From assembly GCA_005406025.1 (NCBI GenBank), contig BGZK01000877.1:62001-126000 (forward strand): 64,000 nt of DNA, read 5' to 3'. This document shows positions 23,222 to 33,950 of this stretch, piece after piece; within the stretch, counting starts at the first letter, position 1; each line of letters starts with the position of its first letter. The stretch is from Eumeta japonica (taxonomy: Eukaryota > Arthropoda > Insecta > Lepidoptera > Psychidae). The notes below the pieces were generated by a model. The model was not told where the DNA came from. It saw only the letters and a list, made by a program, of their open reading frames with translations, and did not search any database. The position numbers and the translations under genes were made by a program.

Positions 23222-23250
23222 TGTACGTGTTCGGTTTAATTCCGTGCCAT
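23222..23250 (-). other. 5' untranslated part of the first coding exon, with splice acceptor
   Basis: The minus strand reads 'ttaacttttcag' just before 23250, a good acceptor. So at least one noncoding exon lies upstream (to the right). It contains a four-codon upstream frame starting at its first base. Confidence 0.65.
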
Positions 23251-23252
23251 CT

Positions 23253-24335
23253 GAAAAGTTAATAAAAAAAAATTATAAATAAACGCCGAATTAATACTTC
23301 CATAAACATCTTTTAGAATGAAGAAAATGCCTATGATAGAGCTGATAAATTTTAATGAATTGTTGATGATAAAAAGATCCTTAGACATACTAACACTGTT
23401 GAGGATGTCGATTTTCTAAAATGAAATTTGAATATGTCGAGTGCTCGGTGCGTTGCGAATGGGAATTATTAAAGTATTAATAAATACATTTGTTCTTAGT
23501 TCATATAAGAAATAAATAAATAAATATTTTCGGACACGCACACGGCACTGTCTGTACGCAAACTAAACGAGGCTTGTACTCTGGACATTTGATTGAACAC
23601 ATATATTTTTAATTATATACATAATATACTAGATAAAGACACTTCGACTCAAGAGAAACATTGATTTTTTAATCAAGTAAATGTTTGTCTTGTAGAGAAA
23701 AACACCAGTCCACGGCACTATTATTCTATTAACGATATTGTTACAAAAGAAGCATGAACAATCACACATTTATAAATATGATTTTAGATTTCAGTGAGTC
23801 AAGGGTAAAAAATCCTTGAGTTAAAATTATATTTTATAGCGCTTCGGTTCCTAAGAAAAGTGAAGTGCAACGGCGTGGCTTGGCATCCATATCGCGAAGT
23901 CTATAAAAATATACTCGAAGGTGTACAAGTGCGGTTTATGCGACCTTTCATACAATTAATTGTTTCTTAGTAAAAAAAGGCACCTGAATACGAGGAACGT
24001 CTTACACACTTTATTATGCAATCCATTAGAAACAAAAGGCAGTCATTGAGTGTCGTTTTCACTATAAATTAGCGAGAAATATCTTAAACATTTCCTATTT
24101 GCTTTGTGATGTTAAATTATCAGGTCTGTAGTCGGGAAATATATTTTCTATGTTCTTGTGTTGTCTTGGTGAATTGTAATTCACCCAGAAAGCAATGTGA
24201 AATTATAGATATTTATCGCCAAATTTACTTATCGTTCAGAAATAAATTAGCCCTACCCTAGATTATCTGATGTTTTAGTTTCGAATTTTTATGTTTCACA
24301 TTTTTTATAGCAGTTTCATGATCCAAATATGTCCA
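23253..24335. other. Non-coding DNA upstream of the first coding exon
   Basis: Probably intron of the TMEM179-like gene. A short piece near 23666-23690 ('aagtaaatgtttgtcttg') matches the end of the SINE-like sequence at 59042-59058. Confidence 0.4.
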
Positions 24336-24550
24336 CGGTTTCGGTCACATACCCATTCACACACCACGCACGCACATACGCAAGCACATACGCAAGCACT
24401 TAGTCACGCACACACAGGCACACACACACAGACACATGCGGGAGAGAGAGGGACAGAGAGAAAGAGAGAGACTCACTCACTCACACCCGCACCACATTTC
24501 ACAAGCATCCATCTCCAGGCTCAGTCTCGCACAGACACACAACTAAGTAG
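24336..24550 (+). repeat. CA-rich and GA-rich microsatellite cluster
   Basis: Imperfect 'cacaca' and 'acgcacat' runs are followed by 'agagagag' and 'cactcact' runs. The open frame over it is a repeat artefact. Confidence 0.9.
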
Positions 24551-25960
24551 GAACAGATAAATATGACTAGGTACCAAAGAAATACAAAAATAATATTTAT
24601 TTTTATGATTATCATACTGTATATTGAAATTATATATCACCTATCATTTGCGCAACCACATGTTCTTAAAATAGAGCAATTTCGATGAAAATTGATCAAA
24701 CTGTTCATAACTTATAAAAGAAAATACAACCAGATAGACAAAAAAAAATTGAAATGATAGAATCGTAGTCAGCGTTTCATAAAATAAATATTTATGACAA
24801 TGTTTGAGAATAAAATTGTATGTGCAGATAACCTAGAGATTTATGTGGTGGTATAAATGGATATAGTCCAAGAATATCACGATAGGATCATCTACGCTAT
24901 TGAGAATAGTTTAAAATCAGGGCTCGGATGATTATTATTTCGACTAATATCAGCTTCGAGATGAAACAAAATTCAATAAACAAAAATAAACAGACGCTAA
25001 GTTTTATTGAATGACCAAGATAAAGCAACCGAGTGTCATTTTTGCACATATTAAGTTTTATTCATTATATACGATAAATACAAATTCTATTACTGTAATA
25101 TTACATATTTCATCAGTATGAGGAATTCTGAAAGATGAATACATTCCAAAATAAATCGTTATTGGAGCGTTCCTCTCACCTTGTTTATCGTTAAGCCGCC
25201 AAACATGGGTTTTCATGAGTAAAATAAAAGAATTATAAATTAATATGTTGAGTGTGTGTTCAAGTTCAATAAAATAAGAAGAGAGAGAGAAAGAATTAGA
25301 TGCAAAACAAAAAGTAGCAATGGGCTGGTCATATCGCCTGAATCCGAAGTGAACTCGCCGGTGACCCATCACAAGCAGGTGGAAGATCTTTGCAAAATGG
25401 AAGAAGGCTTCTTGTACATGAAAACAGAGCTCCATCTTGCTGGAAGGCAAGCTAGGGTGAACGAGTGAAAAACAAAGAATCATTGTTAATGGCGTGAAAG
25501 CAATGTGTGAAACTGTGCACAAAAGATGAAGAAGATCTAAATGTTCACGCAAGTGGAGCCACAGGCGAATACTAGTTATTTGTTATGTTCATCCTTAACA
25601 ATGAAAAACTTTTCGGTATGTTTAAAATATAAATTAATTTTTATATAGCGAAAGTAAACTCGAATTTGGAAGGGAAAATGATTTGTGAAATTTTCAAAAC
25701 TTTCAATTTTGAGAATGTTTCTTGAGCGTGAACACGAGTAACCACAGATATTTTAACGAAATAACCAATATAAATATTTGGTATTTTGGTTCTGGTATTT
25801 TTGCATCTGAAAAAATCTAATATCGAATTGCTAATGACAACGATAACTAATTGCGTGATCAGAAACTAGACAGCGCGCGTAGGCGCTAATTTAAGGTATT
25901 GGCGTTAACGAGTCAGTGCCATATTGGTATGATGAAGTAAAATTATACGTATAAAATACT
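24551..25960. other. Non-coding DNA with a possible weak LINE trace
   Basis: At 25256-25468 an open plus-strand frame contains fragments faintly like the C-terminal part of endonuclease-reverse transcriptase proteins ('VAMGWS' in a neighbouring frame). The resemblance is too weak to call. Confidence 0.3.
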
Positions 25961-26039
25961 TCAAAGGAAACAGACTTCAACTACACCGAACATTGACGGT
26001 TGTCAACGGTCGAAGGCGTCGAACGATGAGTTTTTTAAA

Positions 26040-26180
26040 CTAAAGTAAAATTAAACCGCACGCGCACCGTGTCTCAGAGAGCACGCCAAGCCGTCGGTCG
26101 GTGACGTCAGCCGATCGGCAGCCCCCGCGCGCTAGCCCGGCGCAGGGTTAAGGTCCTAGCCCTCAGTCTGAAACAAAAAG
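26040..26180. promoter_or_regulatory. CpG-rich block with a CRE-like palindrome
   Basis: A GC-rich island in AT-rich surroundings. It includes the full CRE/ATF site 'tgacgtca' at 26102-26109 and repeated 'cggtcggtg' and 'cgatcggc' words. It lies about 2.9 kb upstream of the first known exon of the minus-strand TMEM179-like gene, so it could be a promoter or enhancer. No start site is proven. Confidence 0.3.
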
Positions 26181-27020
26181 ATTGTGGGACGGTATGATGC
26201 CTCAGCGGCAGGCCGAATGATACCTACCACACACATCGGACACTGTATGTTTTACTTGTATTTTTGTCCATCGACCGTAACAGAATTTCACGAGGAATAC
26301 GAGGCGTGAACTTCGACGTTACGTCGTGAAAAATGATAGCGACAAAACCTTCGAAGTTTGACGTAACGGGGGCGCTGCGATATCCACGACCGTAGTCTAA
26401 CTTTGGAAGGGATCTTCAATTAAAATACCCGCAAAACTAATAAGTATATCTGCATTAATTTAAAATTTGAACACTTCGCCTCTCCGGTACAATAACTAAT
26501 GTCATGAAACAAAAGGCACCGTTATTACACCTACACATGTGATACGCAATTATGTTGATGCCTTCTATAATAGAGGGCAAATAGATTAATAATGCTAATC
26601 GATTGGGCTCGCCGAGGGCGACGGACAGCGACAGGCCCCTAGGGAGAAACATTGAAGTACAAAAATAGGGTTAAATATGCTCCCACCCACCCCCAATGTG
26701 GCTTTTGTTTATGACCCAGCGCATCTCATCTATTTATTTGCATATGAGGGAAATTGCATTACTTACTTGTGTCAAAAATAATCACTGAATAGTATGACAA
26801 TACTAAATCTAAGGCGTAGTTTAAGTTAAAATAAAAAAAAAAATTTTTGCTCAAAAAAAAGACTTCTTGCAACTCAAAACATATTTTATTTTATTCCATA
26901 AACCTTGACTCCCTAAATCTATTTGGACTTCATTTTTTTTCAATTCGACTAATAAAAAAGGTTTTTTTTTTTCAATCAATATTTGAAACTTATCATCCTT
27001 CTGAGGGTAGAAGGTGAGCT
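26181..27020. other. Intergenic or intronic DNA
   Basis: No coding signal was recognised. A poly(A) and poly(T)-rich patch lies at 26828-26970. Confidence 0.4.
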
Positions 27021-27077
27021 GTCATTAAAATCTACATGTCATAAAAGACGTCATTAAAATCTACATGTCATAAAATA
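27021..27077 (+). repeat. 29-bp direct tandem duplication
   Basis: 'gtcattaaaatctacatgtc' plus 'ataaaagac' at 27021-27049 is repeated at 27050-27077 with a change at the end. Confidence 0.85.
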
Positions 27078-27339
27078 TTTGACACAATAGAGCGCGTGGC
27101 CTGCTGCCTGTTTAGAATGAAATAACATAAACGCAAGACAGAAAATCGTTTATGTCGAAACATCAGGTATGATTTAAAGCATTCCCGTTATGATCCTTAA
27201 TGCAAACCAACCTACACGTCTATGTAAAAACAACTTTTTCAATGAAACATACTATATTTTCAATGGACCATTCGATATTTTTTAGGGTTTTTTTGTCAAA
27301 TTTTCAATTAAGAATAAGTTTTTCCGTTGTATATTTTTC

Positions 27340-27490
27340 ATTTGCGCATAGTAATTCTTATACGAATTATATCATTTATTCTTATTCTTTATAATGTACA
27401 ACTCATACAATTCATACAGAAAACATTTTCATTTACTTCCATATCAATTCATGCCATTTGTACTGTTATCGCTAAAGAGTGCCGAGTCAT
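27340..27490 (+). repeat. Family A fragment (copy A4)
   Basis: Shares 'tacaattcatacag' and 'tatcgctaaagagt' with 29275-29640 (minus), 46140-46440 and 62080-62165. It covers only the middle part of the family. Confidence 0.6.
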
Positions 27491-27878
27491 ACTTTAAATA
27501 AAAAAAATCAATGTCAATTTTGTAGCTATTTATTGCCGTGATAGAGAAATATAATTTTTTGTGTGATGGAAATTTTGAAATAGCTCATAAAAATAATACG
27601 AATTAATATTAGAGACCTTTCGAATTAATTTAAAAGCCACTAGTTGATCAATCGTGCTTCAGATAGTTGAACAAAATGCACCTTAACAATTGCAAGTTAC
27701 TTTAAAATACATCTAACTAAAAAAAAAGATAGGTATGTCAAAGATGCAATACTTGTGAGCTCTTTCAAGAAACTGATATTGGTACATTTTGTAATTAATA
27801 AAAAACAAAATTGTCATTAAACTTACAGTTCTTGAACAATTGAATTAGTAATTACGTATCATGTAGTAACCTTTTAAT

Positions 27879-28133
27879 CGACTTCAAAAAAGGAGGAGGT
27901 TTTATTTTCATCTGTATGTATTTTTTTATGTATGTTCAGCGATAATTTCGTCAATAATAGACCAATTTCTATTTTTACAAGCTTTTATTTACATGTTCCG
28001 TTGTTTGTCTGTCGGTCTATAATCGAATCTTGCCTGTTAAATTTGATTCATTTTCCGATTTTCGATTGAGCTGAAATTTTGCATGTATGTACAAATCGGA
28101 TGATAATGAAATATCATTATGACATAGAACTGA
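27879..28133 (+). repeat. 'gacttcaaaaaaggaggagg' dispersed repeat
   Basis: The opening block 'gacttcaaaaaaggaggagg' followed by 'tctgtatgtatttttttatg' is a very common lepidopteran repeat head. A short inverse piece lies at 47279-47304. Confidence 0.65.
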
Positions 28134-28360
28134 TCTGATGATGGATCTGGAAGGTGGCCATAGGAACGCCGTAATTAAACGACGCAACCCCATCGAGTTT
28201 GGGCCCATTTGATTCGTATTGATGAGTACTTTGATACTATATGGTAACCAGAGTCTGATGATGGAGCTGGAAGGTGGCTATAGGAACTCCGTAATTAAAC
28301 GACGCAACCCCATCGAGTTTGGGCTCGTTTGATTCGTCTTGATGAGTATCTTGGTTGGCG
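28134..28360 (+). repeat. 120-bp tandem duplication within the dispersed repeat
   Basis: The unit starting 'tctgatgatggatctggaag' at 28134 recurs at 28254. Both contain 'gacgcaaccccatcgagttt' and 'ttgatgagta'. Confidence 0.85.
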
Positions 28361-28623
28361 TGAATATGCAACTCCAACAAATGGGGAAAAAAGTTCGTTC
28401 CGTTTGTTATGAATGTTGATTATGTCTGATTGATTCAATGGATGACCCAATGCCAGGGTGAGCACGTGTTGAAGGCTGAATGGTATGAGGGTGTATAAAC
28501 ATTTCATATCGCTAACGTTGTGCCTCAAGGTACCAGGACGAACCCTGTTGTACTGAAGCCCTTATACCTCTATAATGGACCTCTGGAGGGATGGACCTTT
28601 TTTGTCCTATACTCGTGGGAACA

Positions 28624-28880
28624 ACATGAACAAAAAAAAAGAAACTACTAAACAAAGGAAACGACGTTTAGAGAAGGCGAAATTGAAGCGATAGGAGAAG
28701 ATTGCTAATGAAAGCGATGTTCACAAGCGGCAACGGTGAGAAAAAATAAGGTTAGCAATAACTAAACATAGAGAAAACGAATCGTTAGAATAACGCACAA
28801 ATAGGCAAGATACCGATAGAATACATACACAAAGAGAGAAGAAAAAACTCAAATTGGAAATACTAAAAAGTTATAAATAA
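28624..28880 (+). pseudogene. Possible remnant of a charged-repeat ORF
   Basis: The plus strand from 'atgaacaaaaaaaaagaa' (28626) encodes a Lys/Arg/Glu-rich peptide: KETTKQRKRRLEKAKLKR, stop, EKIANESDVHKRQR, stop, EKIRLAITKHRENESLE, stop. Spacing of E-x-x-x-x-R-x-x-R blocks is reminiscent of the repetitive N-terminal part of insect Helitron-type proteins. Three stops show it is dead. The identity is uncertain. Confidence 0.3.
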
Positions 28881-29269
28881 AATTAAAGAAAAAAAACCCT
28901 TTTTTAAAACAAGCTTTTATCATTTCTTAATAAAATGAACTAAAAATTTAAAAATAAATTAACTCTAATAAGAAATATAATACTTTATAAGTTAATTGTA
29001 ACCTTTAACGATAATTAAGGTTCTTCGTCTACGACAAAATAATTCCATATCGTACATAATTATATATTTTGAACACTAAAACTTTACACCTTAATTATTA
29101 AATCTTTTCGTTTTTTTTCACCGTCCCAATTTTATAAATAAATGCGTATTATATTTTGATGGTATAATTAAGAACATTTAGCACTCCATTTTTCCTCTTG
29201 CTATCATAATGTAACAAACTTTTATTTAGTTATTTAAGTTTTAATTATTCAAGTTTTTTTTTTAGTTAT

Positions 29270-29950
29270 GTAAGTTTTTACGTTTGGTAGTCATCATCTC
29301 GTGCTGGTGGACTAATGTTGGAAGTCAAAAGCACTACTTAAAGGTTAGGAGCTAGGGGATAGTACTGCGATTTGTCAACAGAAACTACTCTTCAATGGCT
29401 ATCACTGAAGCCTAGTACATGCAAAATTAAAATTACTTACACACGTTCATCCATTTATATAATTGCAACGTGACAATCGTAGTAGGAAGTTTCGGTACTC
29501 TAGCGATAGCAGTGGAAATACAGTGAATTAATTTAATATGGAATTAAATGAAAATGCGATCTGTATGAATTGTAGAATTTTCATATTATAAAGAATAACA
29601 ATAACTTGAATAATTTGTACGAGAACAATTTGTTAGATGTATTTCAACTAAATGTAAAGAGTCTGGAATGATAATCAGCTGATAATAAATTCGAGATCAG
29701 AATTATTTTTCTAACTGCTCCGTACAAAAGTAAAGCAGACGCTTGGTCAATTTTATTAATCACGGTTTAATCCACATGTAAAGTGACCAAAAGAATTATA
29801 AAGTAATAATTACTCGATAAGTAAAAAATTTGAAATAATTTTTTTTTCAAATAAATAAAATCCGCATTTAAAAACATGTTTAAATAATTGCTTAAACAAA
29901 CTCCAAAAATAACTAATTAGTTGTTTTTGAGGCGGTTCCAGCTAAAGTAA
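29270..29950 (-). repeat. Family A, near-complete minus-strand copy (A3)
   Basis: On the minus strand it starts 'agctggaaccgcctcaaaaa' and runs through 'aataaaattgacc', 'gattatcattccaga', 'tctacaattcatacag', 'tatcgctagagt', 'agccattgaagagtag' and the 'acaaatcgcagtact' block. The same order is found at 45771-46665 and 61770-62425. No long open frame. Confidence 0.75.
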
Positions 29951-30060
29951 GGTAAAAGAAGATATAATCTATAAACATGAATATGAAATGTTAAATATTG
30001 AGTTAAAAATGAGATCTTTTTCATCTAAACACACAACTGCGTCGTTTAAATTTATCTTAA

Positions 30061-30180
30061 GCTGGAACCGACTCCAAAAACAACAAATTTTTGAACTCTT
30101 TTTAAACAATTATTTAAAGATGTTTCTGAAAATGGTTTTTATTTTTAGTTTAAAAATTTATTTTTTATAGAAGAATGTAA
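30061..30180 (+). repeat. Family A 5' end fragment (A5)
   Basis: 'gctggaaccgactccaaaaa' marks the family end. The copy then diverges after about 100 bases. Confidence 0.6.
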
Positions 30181-31189
30181 TGTATTAATAGCGAGGAATC
30201 GAGTTGTTTAAATGAAATTAAACAAACAGTTTATCGTTGTATTACCAGAATAAACAAATAGTATTTAACCGTTTATCTAATTTTATATTATGTTATCAGA
30301 TTTTAAACGATATTAAATTATGTATATACATATGCATATGTTTCTTATTATGTCTGTACAAAAGAAAATTTGCCACTGTACCTACTAAAAGATTCTATGG
30401 TAGATTTACATAAACAAAATTAAATATATTAGATATTCGATATATGGGTGTAGATATTGTTTTATATCGAATAGCAACAACCGCATCGTTATCTTTCGCT
30501 TGTTGCTGTTTATGAACGACGGAACACCGCTCACGCGAAATCAACTCGAACTTGGCAAGTTTTTTTCCTTTTATATACAAACTTGTTTTCTTTGATTTTT
30601 TTGTCATGATTCTTCTCAAGGATGCGTGACGATACCCCATCTTGATGCAAGTCCGACACGGCCTGTTCCTTTAAGCTTCGTCCCTCAAGTTGGACGAATA
30701 ATTTTCTTTACAATGTCATGGGTTTTCATTATCTAGACACTTCGAGGTCGACTAGTTCGAGTTGGCCGCGGTCGAGCACGAGGTGACATCATTCCAACGT
30801 CATGCCGGGGCTCTGTCGGTTTCGAAACAGTTAGCCTCAGATGATGATATCAGTTATAAATATTTATACGTAATCTCTACTAATTTTATGCGTCCGAAAG
30901 TGTGTTGGTTAGTTTCGTCATTTGAGTAGCAAATGAGAAGCAACGTAGAGATTGTTTATGGCCTAGAAAGAAGTTACTTTCTGGCATGCTAGATTGACAT
31001 GTTTTACATTCGGAAAAAATGCACAATTTCTGTGGGATAGTAATTATAATTAACTCTGTTATTGACAAATCCATCCGAATAACGTTGTCAATTGATGTAA
31101 TATTGAAATTACCCCTAAGATACTTATTGTCCTGTCAAAATGCACAGCTTTAGTGGGAATTGATACTTAGTTCCAACGGACTTTGATAA
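30181..31189. other. Non-coding DNA
   Basis: A moderately GC-rich block at 30640-30850 was examined and no gene was recognised. Confidence 0.4.
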
Positions 31190-32130
31190 TGCAATAATGT
31201 AAAAGGCTTGTTTGATGCAATTGGAATTCTTTGCATTTCTTCTGAATGGCGTCTTTTTATTGACAGTTCTACAATAAGTATTAAAGCGGTACTTCATCAC
31301 AATGGAAATAAATTTCCATCTCTTCCGCTAGCTCATTCTGTAATGCTTAAAGAAAATTGTGAAAGCGAAAAAATTTTGCTTCAAATCATAAAATATGAAA
31401 AGTATGCCTGGCTAGCGATAGGGGATTTTAATATGGTTAGTTTTCTGGTGGGAATGCAATGAGGATATACTGAGCATCCATGCTAACTTTGTTTAAAGGA
31501 CAGTAGAGCCGACGCTCTTCACTAAGCGGACTGAGTTTCATTTAGGAAAATATAATATCAAGAATACACCTTTTGTGGACCCCAAGATAATGTTAACGCC
31601 TCCGTTGCATATAAAATTTGTTTTAATTAAGCAATTTGTTAAGGCTCTACGTTAAGATTCTTAAGCTTTACCATATTTTAAGACTTTTTTCCCTAAATAG
31701 TCAGAGGCTACAATTGAAGCTGGTATTTTCGTCGGCCCACAAATAAAAAACGTATTGGCATGTGAAAAATTGCTACAGTTACTGTACACATATAAAAAAC
31801 AGGCGTGGCACAGTCTTGTCAGTCATACATGGCTTCCTGTACAATAAAAAAGCTGAAAATTACAAAAATCTTATTTCTAATATGGTCGATAGCTTTAAAA
31901 TCATGAGTTGCAGAATGTGCTTGAAACTACATATATTACACGCTCTCTTAGATCAATTTAAAGACAACTTGGGTACAGAGGAGCAAGAGAATTACTTTCA
32001 TCAAGATGTAATGGATTTCGAGCAACTATATTAGGGTTAATACAGCGAAAACATGATGGGAGATTACATTTGGGGTTGGTTTGAGAAAGTTTATTCATAC
32101 ACAAAAAAATACCAAAATGTTCATTTTAAA
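31190..32130 (+). pseudogene. Decayed member of an uncharacterised repetitive invertebrate protein family
   Basis: Consecutive conserved blocks appear in order on the plus strand. FDAIGILCISSEWRLFIDSS is at 31211-31270, then KAVLHHNGNKFPSLPLAHSV and the GDFNMVSFLVGMQ end at 31462. After frame changes come a VDPKIMLTPPLHIKF block near 31578-31622, then SVIHGFLYNKKAENYKNLIS near 31820, then HILHALLDQFKDNLGTEEQE and FHQDVMDFEQ up to 32030, and NMMGDYIWG near 32050. I recognise these blocks as a family that recurs many times in insect, hydrozoan and other invertebrate genomes, usually annotated only as uncharacterised. The multi-copy nature suggests a transposon origin (inference). Stops and frameshifts between blocks show the copy is dead. 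Confidence 0.7.
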
Positions 32131-32804
32131 AATTATTTTTTTTTTTCAATATTTCATAAATTTGTGTTAACTTTCTTTAGTACCTAAAAGTGATGTAAAT
32201 AAATAAACCAGAGATTGTTTCTTTTTATATATAAAGGAAGAAAAAAGCTAGCGATTTTCTTTAAAATTTGAAATTTAATTCTGATAGCTATAAAAGCAAA
32301 CTTCATGAGAAAAAAATGTTATTTTTTTATAAATTAGGTATAAGAATTTAAAATTGGGTTCACAAATCTCAGGTACCAAATTCGGGTTGGTTTGTGATAT
32401 CAATAGCTTCATTGTAAGCTATCAAGAAAATATAAGGGTTAAGATCGGCAATGTAACTATTGTGAGGTATTGCTATAGGCACAAAGTACATTCCATACCA
32501 GAACTAAAGAAAGTAAATTCAGAGATAATGCATGTTTGATCTTATACCAAGAAAAACTTTGTCATGGTTACAAAAATATAATCCATTATTATGGTAGGAA
32601 CAATGTTGCTGTAACAACGACGTTTTAAAATCATTTACTTAGTCTGTGTAACAACTCAATACTGCCACTCTAGCATAGTCTACAACTACCGGTACAATGA
32701 CGAAACAAAAATTGACAATAAAAATCTAGCGCTAGAGGCTGTGTGCCATAAACGGCACGCTAGTGGCAACGTTTTATTGCCATTGTATTTATAATTTTTC
32801 TCAG
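32131..32804. other. Non-coding DNA between two element remnants
   Basis: No gene or named repeat was recognised. Confidence 0.4.
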
Positions 32805-33208
32805 TGTACGAGCTTTTACCGCCGGGCAAAACCATCAATTCGGATCTCTACTGCCAACAGCTGATGAGACTCGTAGAGTCAAGAAGTAGAGAAAAAAAGG
32901 CCGGAATTGATTAGCAGAAAATATGTGGTATTTCACCATGATAACGTCAGACATGTTTAGCCACTCAGCAAATATTGAGAGAGTTCGGTGTGGGAAGTGT
33001 TAATTCATCCATCATGTAGCCCTGACCTCGCCCTCAGACTTTCACCTGTTTCGGTCTCTTTAGAATTCTCAATGTAGTGTTAGGTTAATATCAAGGGAAG
33101 ACTGTCAAAACTACTTGTCGTTGTTTTTGATCAGAACTCCCAAAGTTTCTACAGCAATGGGATTATGTCATTTCCTACAAAATTGCAACAACAATTGTTG
33201 AAAAAAGT

Positions 33209-33210
<2 letters not shown>
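32805..33210 (+). pseudogene. Mariner transposase, C-terminal half, decayed
   Basis: The plus strand encodes LLPPGKTINSDLYCQQLMRL (about 32815-32875), then after frame changes a block corresponding to the HHDNARPH region ('tttcaccatgataacgtcag', 32931-32950), then LATQQILREFGV, then a region matching the end of such transposases (ISREDCQNYLS and SNGIMSLPT type) up to about 33180. It is a different subgroup from the mariner at 54790. Many stops and frameshifts. Confidence 0.8.

Positions 33211-33211
<1 letters not shown>

Positions 33212-33262
<51 letters not shown>
33212..33262 (+). repeat. (TA)n microsatellite
   Basis: About 25 TA units directly after the mariner remnant. Confidence 0.95.
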
Positions 33263-33266
<4 letters not shown>

Positions 33267-33570
33267 TATTAGAATTAAATGTAAATAATATATGATAAAA
33301 AATAACTTGAATTTGTATATAAAATACCAAAAAACTCTTTTCCCGACCCTATATTATAAAGGGTAATATAATGTAATGTAAGCGTAACGTTTTATACGAG
33401 TTTTTTAATAGAGGATTTATACTATACATTATATTTATAATATACAGTTGTTAATGATTCATATCATCGCACGCCTCATAACGCGAAGCGTTTGAGGTAG
33501 TCGTCTATAATGATCTGTTATTATTGGAACGCAACAAATTGCGCAATGGATCCTTCGTATGTGCAGATTT

Positions 33571-33950
33571 GTGGTCATCCATTAATTACGTCACACGAAT
33601 TTCATTATTTATGGAGCCCCCCTTCCCCGTTCTTGTCCCATGTGGTCACATTCATGTAATGTGATTCCTTCTCCCCTAATTGGACGTCACATATGTAGCA
33701 ATTATAAATTTGTAAATTATTAATTAAACCAGCACGTCTAAAATTATCCCCATATTTCTATTTCCTCATATAAGATCATCAGTAAATCAAACAATTCAAA
33801 GTTTTTCGCTAAATTTGAAGACGATAAATTAAATATTTTACATTTATACTTGTGACATCAAAAAACAATTGATTCACGCCCTTGCCTTGTCGCACGATCT
33901 CACACTTAGTTGACCACTCTCATGTGTGACGTAATTTATGGATGGCCCCC
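33571..33950. mobile_element. Family E short inverted-repeat element (copy E1)
   Basis: The left end 'catccattaattacgtcaca' (about 33576) and the right end 'tgtgacgtaatttatggatg' (about 33925) are inverted copies. The interior is AT-rich without an open frame. A non-autonomous DNA element of about 380 bp. Confidence 0.75.

Noticed and set aside
24291..24560. Open frame rich in His and Thr
   Set aside because: It is a translation of CA-rich microsatellite sequence.
25058..25552. 164-codon minus-strand frame
   Set aside because: No recognisable family and no splice support. The plus strand shows only a faint reverse-transcriptase resemblance.
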